The notes beneath the pieces are model-generated. The model ran no database searches, was not told where the DNA came from, and worked only from the letters and a program-made list of their open reading frames with translations. Made by a program: the position numbers and the translations under genes. Source: Candidatus Curtissbacteria bacterium RIFCSPHIGHO2_12_FULL_41_17 (GTDB lineage: Bacteria; Patescibacteriota; Microgenomatia; Curtissbacterales; GWA2-41-24). From it: 20,097 nt of DNA. Every line of letters begins with the position of its first letter. The stretch's first letter is position 1. The stretch is taken from contig MFBL01000056.1 in assembly GCA_001774945.1 (NCBI GenBank), forward strand, positions 1-20,097, written 5' to 3'. Shown here in pieces: positions 1 through 5,161 of this stretch.

Positions 1-520
1 CGGCAAGACTGTTGCTGTTAAAACCGGTACCACCGATGATAAGCGAGATAACTGGACAATCGGTTATACCCCCAGTTATCTGGCAGCAGTTTGGGTCGGC
101 AATAACGACAATACGCCGATGAATCCGGCCATTACTTCCGGTATCACCGGGGCGACACCGATCTGGAACGAGATAATAAAGGAGGTTTTAAAAGATAAAA
201 TTAACGAAGCCTTTAAGGTTCCATCCGGTGTTGTTGGGTTGGAAACTTGCTCGGTAACCGGAGGAGTTAAAAATGAAAAATGCTCCGGCAGGTTTGAGTA
301 CTTTTTAGCAGGAACAGAACCCAAAAAAGATACTTTTGCCAGAGCCAAAGTTTGGGTAGATAAAACAACAGGACAGGTTGTTGAGCCCGGTTCTCCCAAT
401 GCCGAAGAAAAAGAAGAGGTCGTTATTAAGGATCCGTATTTACAAAAAGACTTCTGTGTTTCTTGTCCCCAACCCACACAACCATCACCTTCACCGCCTC
501 CCCCAGCAGCTCCAGGTTAA
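1..520 (+). CDS. Penicillin-binding protein 1A-type transglycosylase/transpeptidase, C-terminal part
   Basis: Class A PBPs polymerise and cross-link peptidoglycan on the outer face of the membrane. Only the last 172 codons are present (frame from base 2); the N-terminal helix, transglycosylase domain and active-site serine lie upstream of the window. The visible part opens with the KTGTT box (KTG motif of the transpeptidase fold), followed by NWTIGYTPSYLAAVWVGNND, a typical class A PBP stretch after KTG, and the GATPIWNEII segment that follows in this family. Beyond the catalytic fold there is a roughly 100-residue tail with two Cys pairs (near CSVTGGVKNEKC and CVSC) and a Ser/Pro-rich end, as is usual for PBP1A C-termini. 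The gene ends 25 nt before the convergent Doc gene. Family assignment is firm; PBP1A versus another class A member cannot be settled from this piece. Confidence 0.93.
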   Translation, partial: GKTVAVKTGTTDDKRDNWTIGYTPSYLAAVWVGNNDNTPMNPAITSGITGATPIWNEIIKEVLKDKINEAFKVPSGVVGLETCSVTGGVKNEKCSGRFEYFLAGTEPKKDTFARAKVWVDKTTGQVVEPGSPNAEEKEEVVIKDPYLQKDFCVSCPQPTQPSPSPPPPAAPG

Positions 521-545
521 AAGAAGTTGAAGATCTGTATAGAAA

Positions 546-923
546 TTATTTAATGTGTTTTTTGATCCAAGTGGCAATTTGATCAATACTCGGTTTTTTG
601 TTTTCAACCCAAAGGGTAACGTTAACAATCTCCTTATTTGTAGCTTTAAATTTTTTTCCATTAATAATTAGAAATTCTATCATCGAAAGTGTTGCAGTCC
701 TTTTGTTCCCGTCTACAAAAACGTGATTCAGAAGTAGTGAATGGATAAGTGCGGCAGCTTTTAAGGTCAACTCAGGATAAAGATCTTTACCACCGAACGT
801 CGCCTGTGGCCTTAAAACTGCGGATTCCAGAAGACCAAGATCTCTTAACCCTTGAGAACCGCCTGTTTCTTCAACTATTTCAAAGTGAATTTGGATGACG
901 TTTTGAGGAGTTAAATATTTCAC
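546..923 (-). CDS. doc: Fic/Doc-family toxin (death on curing)
   Basis: 125 aa, the usual length for Doc. The Fic-fold signature HVFVDGNKR is at residues 67-75: H67 is the catalytic base position, D71 the acidic metal/phosphate position, and GNKR replaces the GNGR of AMP-transferring Fic proteins. In characterised Doc this arrangement gives a kinase that phosphorylates elongation factor Tu and stops translation. The N-terminal part (LTPQNVIQIH, then GLRDLGLLESAVLRPQ) is the conserved Doc start. The start codon is GTG, and its GTGA overlaps the antitoxin stop by 4 nt, so translation is coupled. Antitoxin-first order is typical of toxin-antitoxin modules. Function rests on the motif; activity in this organism is inference. 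Confidence 0.93.
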   Translation of the reverse strand: MKYLTPQNVIQIHFEIVEETGGSQGLRDLGLLESAVLRPQATFGGKDLYPELTLKAAALIHSLLLNHVFVDGNKRTATLSMIEFLIINGKKFKATNKEIVNVTLWVENKKPSIDQIATWIKKHIK

Positions 924-1123
924 TTGGAGGCAAGTTCTTCAAGCGCGGGACGATACTGTTTTATCAACTTTTGGGTCAAATCATGAATTTCCCGATCAGC
1001 GGTAAAAACCGGATCTACTGAGATGTTAACCGCATCTCCGACTTTGATCCTTTTTTCTTCAAGGACTTTTTTGGGGATGATAACAGCGACGGAATTGCCG
1101 ACACGGATTATTTTTTGGATCAT
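920..1123 (-). CDS. SpoVT-AbrB domain antitoxin
   Basis: 67 aa. Residues 1-45 have the swapped-hairpin AbrB/MazE pattern: IIRVGNSVAVIIPKKVLEE followed by KVGDAVNISVDP. Proteins of this type bind DNA as dimers through the N-terminus and neutralise the partner toxin with a flexible C-terminus (here about residues 46-67, charged). It precedes doc and overlaps it by 4 nt. A 12-bp-arm inverted repeat starts 15 nt upstream and overlaps the probable promoter, consistent with autoregulation. AbrB-type antitoxins are commonly paired with MazF or PIN toxins but are also found with Doc (Phd/AbrB exchange). No Shine-Dalgarno is visible before the ATG. Confidence 0.88.
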   Translation of the reverse strand: MIQKIIRVGNSVAVIIPKKVLEEKRIKVGDAVNISVDPVFTADREIHDLTQKLIKQYRPALEELASK

Positions 1124-1138
1124 GTTAAAACAATGTTA

Positions 1139-1171
1139 TAACTTTGCATTATATTTGTCAATGCAAAGTTA
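1139..1171. promoter_or_regulatory. 12-bp-arm inverted repeat, putative toxin-antitoxin operator
   Basis: TAACTTTGCATT (1139-1150) and its exact reverse complement AATGCAAAGTTA (1160-1171) are separated by 9 nt. On the minus strand the spacer and arms contain TTGACA followed 15 nt later by TATAAC, ending 11 nt before the antitoxin ATG. A repressor bound here would cover the promoter. The lack of a GC-rich stem or U-tract argues against a terminator. The palindrome is seen directly; its role as operator is inference from AbrB autoregulation. Confidence 0.6.
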
Positions 1172-1228
1172 CGTGAGCGAAGCGAACTTAACACTGCGTT
1201 GACCTTGTCAAACTTAATCAGATGCCGA
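1172..1228. other. Intergenic stretch with degenerate hairpin sequence
   Basis: Contains GTGAGCGAAGCGAAC (1174-1188), the GCGAAGC-type core found in other repeats of this window, and a small TTGAC-ctt-GTCAA inverted repeat (1199-1211). No open frame or recognisable gene. It separates the antitoxin promoter from the 3' end of the next minus-strand gene. Confidence 0.35.
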
Positions 1229-1855
1229 TCAGTCTATGAACTGAAAGGTGGAGAGGATTTGGTCTATAAGTTCGAATTTAGTAAATTTTTCAAAGTTCTT
1301 GTACACAGTACCATCCTCGTACTCAAATAACAAAACATAGAGTCGGTCACTTTTCGGGATATAGTAGGATATTCTAGCAAGAGAGTCTTTAGTACCTTGT
1401 TGCTGGGTTCGGTAAGCTTGAAGACCTGCAACTTGTGCATTTGGTATTTCTGGAACTTTGGCTTGCGTAGCAAACTTTTGACTGCTGATCCATTCTTGTA
1501 GAGACAAACCCTTCAAATTATAGATGGCCACATCAATTTGAAACTGCGTGGTATAGCCTGAGAAAATCTCGATCCATTCCAGTAGTCCAAGATTTTCGAA
1601 CAAATCGGTATTTGTATCCTTAGATCTCCTATCAATAATTGTAAATTCACTGGGAATTCTGATTTTGTACGAAAATTTATCGCTTTGGTATGTTTTCCAA
1701 TCCGCAGTTTCGTCTGCTTGGGTGAACAGTGCTTGAGACACTGACGGTTGAGGTGGCGAGGTGGGTTTGTGTCTGAATAGAAAATATACAATTGAAGCGG
1801 CTACTGCGACGACTACAATGACTAAAATTACTGGCAATGCGAAACCTTTTCTCAT
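1229..1855 (-). CDS. Membrane-anchored protein with PsbP-like domain, function unknown
   Basis: 208 aa. The N-terminus is MRKGFALPVILVIVVVAVAA: a short basic head, then one hydrophobic helix (about residues 5-27). A Ser/Pro/Gln-rich linker (30-50) leads to a domain starting DWKTYQSDKFSYKIRIPSEF, the W-x-x-Y...F-S-Y-x-x-x-(Y/I)-P opening common to PsbP-like extracellular domains in CPR proteins. KGF followed by a hydrophobic helix resembles a type IV prepilin leader, but the glutamate expected at +5 is absent, so an ordinary signal anchor is equally likely. Start ATG is preceded by AATGAT 6 nt upstream and TTGTCA 17 nt further up, so it is predicted leaderless. The function is not recognised; anchored outside the membrane is the safest statement. 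Confidence 0.75.
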   Translation of the reverse strand: MRKGFALPVILVIVVVAVAASIVYFLFRHKPTSPPQPSVSQALFTQADETADWKTYQSDKFSYKIRIPSEFTIIDRRSKDTNTDLFENLGLLEWIEIFSGYTTQFQIDVAIYNLKGLSLQEWISSQKFATQAKVPEIPNAQVAGLQAYRTQQQGTKDSLARISYYIPKSDRLYVLLFEYEDGTVYKNFEKFTKFELIDQILSTFQFID

Positions 1856-1861
1856 ACCTCC

Positions 1862-1890
1862 ATCATTCCACTTTTTGCTTTAATTGACAA
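1862..1890 (-). promoter_or_regulatory. Putative promoter of the anchored PsbP-like gene
   Basis: On the minus strand TTGTCA (1890-1885) and AATGAT (1867-1862) are separated by exactly 17 bp. The -10-like box ends 6 nt before the ATG, placing the expected transcription start at the start codon. The 6-nt interval is GGAGGT, too close to the ATG to act as a normal ribosome binding site. Confidence 0.45.
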
Positions 1891-1910
1891 ACTAACGAGA
1901 CAATGATCAT

Positions 1911-1959
1911 ATTGTTCGAGCCTCTCGACTTTGCTCGAGGTGAACTTCGTCGAGAACTT
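1911..1959. repeat. Palindromic repeat, family A, intergenic copy
   Basis: Starts ATTGTTCGAGC and ends GTCGAGAACTT. Read on the minus strand it is AAGTTCTCGAC ... GCTCGAACAAT, the same two ends that bracket the copies at 4713-4736 (in tatD) and 17108-17132 (in a glycosyltransferase). This copy has a longer centre (27 nt) with internal CTCGA/TCGAG complementarity. It lies next to a second repeat beginning at 1964. Confidence 0.75.
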
Positions 1960-1963
1960 CTTC

Positions 1964-2025
1964 TGTCATTCTGAATGAAGTGAAGAATCTCTAAGTAGAT
2001 CCTTCGGCGTTGCCTCAGGATGACA
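1964..2025. repeat. Palindromic repeat, family B (TGTCAT...ATGACA), intergenic copy
   Basis: Outer arms TGTCATTCTGA (1964-1974) and TCAGGATGACA (2015-2025) pair over 11 bp with one T-G wobble. Inner arms AAGAATCT and AGATCCTT pair over 8 bp with one mismatch, giving a two-tier cruciform or hairpin. The right end CTCAGGATGACA resembles TTCAGGATGAC inside tatD (about 4441-4451). Such TGTCATxCTGA...TCAGxATGACA elements are, from general knowledge, dispersed in many bacterial genomes. Confidence 0.75.
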
Positions 2026-2047
2026 GTAAGGGAAGATGAGATATAAT
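2020..2047 (+). promoter_or_regulatory. Putative metG operon promoter built on the end of a repeat
   Basis: ATGACA (2020-2025, 5/6 to TTGACA) and TATAAT (2042-2047, 6/6) are separated by 16 bp. The -35 box is the terminal six bases of the family B palindrome. The -10 ends 9 nt before the GTG at 2057, so the transcript is predicted leaderless or nearly so. Confidence 0.6.
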
Positions 2048-2056
2048 TTAGGCATT

Positions 2057-3475
2057 GTGAAGCGAATTTACATTACAACCGCTATTCCTTATGTTAATGC
2101 CGCACCGCATATTGGTTTTGCCCTGGAAGCGGTGCAGGCTGATTGTATCGCGCGATTTTATCGGGCGCTTGGATATGAAGTGCTTTTTTCATCGGGAACA
2201 GACGAAAACAGCCTTAAGAACGTCCAGGCAGCAGAGGCAGAGGGGGTGCCAACTGGACAACTAGTTGATAAATATGCCCGCCAGTTTGCCGCCTTAAAAG
2301 AGACACTCAATCTCTCATGGGATATTTTCAATAGAACCAGCCTGCCTCATCATTTTGCCGGCGCGCAAAAACTGTGGGATCTTTGCAAAAAAGAGGACAT
2401 TTACAAAAAAAAATATAAAGGTCTTTATTGCGTTGGCTGCGAACTTTTTTATACACCTAGCGAGCTTGTCGCTGGCAAATGTCCAGAGCACTTGACGACC
2501 TTAGAGCAAGTTGAGGAGGAGAATTATTTTTTTAGACTATCTGCCTATCAGGATTTCCTTTATAAGTTAATCGATTCTGACAAACTGAAAATTGTTCCCC
2601 AAACAAGAAAAAATGAGGTTCTTTCATTTATAAAACAGGGGCTTGCGGATTTTAGTATCTCAAGGTCCCGAGAGCGGGCCCGAGGCTGGGGTGTTCCGGT
2701 ACCAGGCGATCCAACACAAGTATTATACGTTTGGTTTGATGCTTTGACCACATATCTGACGGCTTTAGGTTTTTCTCGCAGTGATACAAGGTACGAAAAA
2801 TACTGGGAAGAGAATCCTAATAGATTACATGTAATTGGTAAAGGGATCATTCGCTTTCATGCCGTTTACTGGCCGGCAATGCTTGCTTCGGCCGGCCTCC
2901 CCTTGCCAAAAACTGAATTTGTTCATGGGTACATTACGGTTAACGGCGAAAAAATTTCCAAATCCCTAGGTAATGTCATTGACCCATTTGAATTAGTTGA
3001 AAAATTTGGTGTTGATCCTATCAGGTTTTATTTACTTAGAGAGATTCCGTCGTGGGGAGATGGCGATTTTTCGGTCACACGACTGAAAGATCTCTACAAT
3101 GGCGAACTAGCCAATGGCTTGGGAAATTTGGTGGCTCGTGTCGCACGACTTTGTTCCGATGTTAATTTAAATTTACCAGAAAAGAAAAATTTTAAATTCA
3201 AAAAGAGCGTTTCTGACAATTTAAAAAGCTTTCGATTTGATCAGGCAATTTTGGCGCTGTGGGATGAGATCAAAGGGCTTGATGGACAGATTAATCGCGA
3301 AAAACCCTGGGAGCTGGCGGGCAGTCAACTGAAAAAAGCCATCAGTCCAATTGCCCAAGCCGTTCGAGAGATTGGCTTTAACCTTTCGCCATTTTTGCCG
3401 GAAACTTCAGAGAAAATTCTGAGTCAGTTTAGCGGGAAAGTTATCCAACTTGCCTCTCTTTTTCCCCGGATATGA
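2057..3475 (+). CDS. metG: Methionyl-tRNA synthetase
   Basis: Charges tRNA-Met in the cytoplasm; class I synthetase of 472 aa from GTG 2057. An in-frame ATG at 2036 would add seven residues, but it lies upstream of the TATAAT box, and KRIYITTAIPYVNAAPHIG matches the usual MetRS N-terminus, so GTG is preferred. Visible features: HIGH-class motif as HIGF (last His replaced by Phe), zinc knuckle CVGC...GKCPEH, the VWFDALTTYLTALGF segment, and KMSKS as KISKS in GEKISKSLGN. An anticodon-binding helical domain follows (ENPWELA-type stretch NREKPWELAG). There is no C-terminal EMAP/Trbp111 extension, consistent with the length. The stop overlaps the next gene's start (ATGA). First gene of a three-gene operon. 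Confidence 0.95.
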   Translation: MKRIYITTAIPYVNAAPHIGFALEAVQADCIARFYRALGYEVLFSSGTDENSLKNVQAAEAEGVPTGQLVDKYARQFAALKETLNLSWDIFNRTSLPHHFAGAQKLWDLCKKEDIYKKKYKGLYCVGCELFYTPSELVAGKCPEHLTTLEQVEEENYFFRLSAYQDFLYKLIDSDKLKIVPQTRKNEVLSFIKQGLADFSISRSRERARGWGVPVPGDPTQVLYVWFDALTTYLTALGFSRSDTRYEKYWEENPNRLHVIGKGIIRFHAVYWPAMLASAGLPLPKTEFVHGYITVNGEKISKSLGNVIDPFELVEKFGVDPIRFYLLREIPSWGDGDFSVTRLKDLYNGELANGLGNLVARVARLCSDVNLNLPEKKNFKFKKSVSDNLKSFRFDQAILALWDEIKGLDGQINREKPWELAGSQLKKAISPIAQAVREIGFNLSPFLPETSEKILSQFSGKVIQLASLFPRI

Positions 3476-4143
3476 CTAAGTTAACAAAAAAACTTTTTGC
3501 CTGGGATTTCCATGGAACACTGGAACAAGGCACCGAAGTTGGCTTTGCCGAAATTTTAAAAAACTTAGCACGCGAAATAAATTATCCGGTGAATATCGAT
3601 CTTGAAGAAGTCAGAAAACTCTATGGAGTAAGCGTATTGGATTACCTAAAACACTTTTTCCCAAAGCTTTCAAATGACGATCTTATCAATCTAAGAAAAA
3701 AGATTAGAACTAGTCAAAATAGAAAGTATATTACAGAGTTTATAGAACCTGCACCCTACGCGCATGAAGTTTTAAAAAAACTAAAGCTGGCAGGTCATCA
3801 AAACATTGTGGTCTCGACCTCATCGCAAAAACATATTAAAAAATTCTTGCGAACAATTAAAATGATAAAATTTTTTGATGAAATTTTTGGAATCGACCGT
3901 CATTCACTGGATATAGATTTTAATATCGCCAAGGAAAAAGCAAAGGCAATTGCCTCTTTTGCCAAAAAACACAACTTTTCCAAAGAAAAGATAATTGTTA
4001 TCGGGGACCGTCCGGGAGATATTGATGCTGGCTTTTTAATTGGGGCAAGGACTTACCAATACATCAATCCCGATTTTTCAAGCGTAGTTACTAAAGCGCA
4101 CTTTAAAATTACGAGTTTGCGACAAATTCTTAAAGAAATTTAA
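3472..4143 (+). CDS. HAD-superfamily hydrolase with variant motif I (DFHGT)
   Basis: 223 aa. HAD motif I is WDFHGTLE (D12, with His14 where phosphatases normally carry the second Asp); motif II STSS (115-118), motif III Lys near 154, motif IV IGDRPGDID (D179, D183) followed by GA-RTY. The cap is a small helical insertion (about 20-90), as in subfamily I. The nucleophile and metal-binding acidic residues are present, but the general acid/base Asp is not, so this may be a slow phosphatase, a different phosphotransferase, or use His14. It overlaps metG by 4 nt and tatD by 1 nt (TAATG), so it is co-translated with both. Substrate unknown; pairing with metG and tatD looks like housekeeping linkage rather than a pathway. 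Confidence 0.82.
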   Translation: MTKLTKKLFAWDFHGTLEQGTEVGFAEILKNLAREINYPVNIDLEEVRKLYGVSVLDYLKHFFPKLSNDDLINLRKKIRTSQNRKYITEFIEPAPYAHEVLKKLKLAGHQNIVVSTSSQKHIKKFLRTIKMIKFFDEIFGIDRHSLDIDFNIAKEKAKAIASFAKKHNFSKEKIIVIGDRPGDIDAGFLIGARTYQYINPDFSSVVTKAHFKITSLRQILKEI

Positions 4144-5063
4144 TGCTAGTTGATTCCCACACCCACTTGGAAGCTGTTGATGATTTAGAGGGTTCGCTTG
4201 AGCGAGCCAAAGAAGCCGGCGTTGTCAAAATCCTCACCATCGGCAGTTCACTTGATTCAAGTAAAAAGGCCATCGAGATTGCTCAAAAATACTCAAGTTC
4301 CAATTTAAGGATCTACGCCACCTGCGGTATCCACCCCCAAGATGGCAAAGATGAAGTTGAAAAACTTGGTTTGTATCGATGTATCGATACATTAAAACAG
4401 ATCCTGAATCAAGATCCTGAATCGAGTTCAGGACTAAAGGTTCAGGATGACGGTATTGTGGTAGCCATCGGTGAATGTGGGCTGGATTATTATTTGGACG
4501 GAGAGAAAAGACTCGAGACGGTGGACAGGGACAAGAAGTTTCAAAGAGAACTATTTGTGGCTCAGATTGAACTTGCAAAAGAGCTGAACTTGCCGCTTGT
4601 TGTACATTGCCGTAATGCATGGAATGCAATTTTCGATCTTTTGTCGAAACACAATCATTATTCTTCGAGCGGATCCGGCGACAGCCGGAGAAGTCGAGAA
4701 GTCTCCACAAGGAAGTTCTCGACAAGCTCGAACAATAGGTTAACTGGGGTTTTCCACTCATGGACTGGTGATTGGCTGGCAGCTCAAAAGGCATTAGGTC
4801 TTGGATTTTATATTTCTTTTTCGGGGATAGTCACTTTCAAAAACGCGCCCGAAGTTCAAGAAGTCGCCAAAAAAATGCCCTTAGACAGAATGCTTGTTGA
4901 AACAGATTCTCCATTTTTGTCGCCCGAACCAATACGTGGCGAGAAAAATGAACCGAAAAATGTTAGAATTGTGGGCAAATTCCTAGCTCATCTAAGGGGT
5001 CTGTCATTTGATATTATCGCAAAGGAGACCTGTTTGAATGCCCAAAAATTGTTCAAAATATGA
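4143..5063 (+). CDS. tatD: TatD-family metal-dependent deoxyribonuclease with in-frame repeat insertions
   Basis: TIM-barrel metallohydrolase; TatD/YcfH relatives act as 3'-5' exonucleases or deoxyribonucleases. Metal ligands are visible: HTH (H6, H8) in VDSHTHLE, E111 in IGECGLDYY, H155 in PLVVHCRNAW, H205 in GVFHSWTGD, and D255 in VETDSPFLSPEP. At 306 aa it is about 45 residues longer than usual. The excess falls in two places: about residues 77-104 (LYRCID...QDPESSSGLKVQDDG) and about 173-198 (YSSSGSGDSRRSREVSTRKF...). Both correspond to palindromic DNA repeats and lie in surface loops between barrel strands. All catalytic residues survive and the frame stays open, so the protein is probably active. 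Last gene of the metG operon. Confidence 0.93.
   Translation: MLVDSHTHLEAVDDLEGSLERAKEAGVVKILTIGSSLDSSKKAIEIAQKYSSSNLRIYATCGIHPQDGKDEVEKLGLYRCIDTLKQILNQDPESSSGLKVQDDGIVVAIGECGLDYYLDGEKRLETVDRDKKFQRELFVAQIELAKELNLPLVVHCRNAWNAIFDLLSKHNHYSSSGSGDSRRSREVSTRKFSTSSNNRLTGVFHSWTGDWLAAQKALGLGFYISFSGIVTFKNAPEVQEVAKKMPLDRMLVETDSPFLSPEPIRGEKNEPKNVRIVGKFLAHLRGLSFDIIAKETCLNAQKLFKI
4372..4453. repeat. Palindromic insertion 1 within tatD (family B-like)
   Basis: Two parts. GTATCGAT-gt-ATCGATAC (4373-4390) is a perfect inverted repeat extended by one T-A pair. Then ATCCTGAA (4401-4408) pairs with TTCAGGAT (4441-4448), enclosing a hairpin TCCTGAA-tcgag-TTCAGGA (about 4415-4433). The right flank TTCAGGATGAC matches the right end of the repeat at 1964-2025. 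It is translated in frame as an extra Ser/Gly/Asp-rich loop. Confidence 0.65.
4659..4737. repeat. Palindromic insertion 2 within tatD (family A)
   Basis: Terminal arms TATTCTTCGAG (4659-4669) and CTCGAACAATA (4727-4737) are reverse complements with one mismatch. Inside are CCGGC-gaca-GCCGG and GTCGAGAA ... TTCTCGAC hairpins. The right half, AAGTTCTCGAC + 2 nt + GCTCGAACAAT (4713-4736), is shared with the repeats at 1911-1959 (inverted) and 17108-17132. Encodes about 26 extra residues of TatD without breaking the frame. Confidence 0.75.
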
Positions 5064-5077
5064 TAGAATTTGCCCTT

Positions 5078-5118
5078 GCGAATTTTTGCGAATGAAAATC
5101 ATGCGAATTTATCCGAAT
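5078..5118. repeat. Phased GCGAAT repeats upstream of the GT2 gene
   Basis: GCGAAT occurs at 5078, 5088 and 5103, and CCGAAT at 5113, giving start-to-start spacings of 10, 15 and 10 bp in the 98-nt gap between tatD and the glycosyltransferase. Multiples of about half a helical turn would place the copies on related faces of the DNA. Could be binding sites or a simple degenerate repeat. Confidence 0.45.
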
Positions 5119-5161
5119 ATAGGTTAAAGAAATTTGTCGAGAGGTACGATATTCTTGACTC

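Noticed and set aside
1229..1855. Type IV pilin subunit
   Set aside because: KGF followed by a hydrophobic helix looks like a prepilin leader, but the +5 glutamate is missing and the mature domain looks PsbP-like, not pilin-like.
4234..4794. Long open frame (about 186 codons) on the minus strand opposite tatD
   Set aside because: It lies entirely within tatD, whose catalytic motifs are clear. The antisense translation has no recognisable domain and no promoter-like start; the repeats inside tatD help keep it open.
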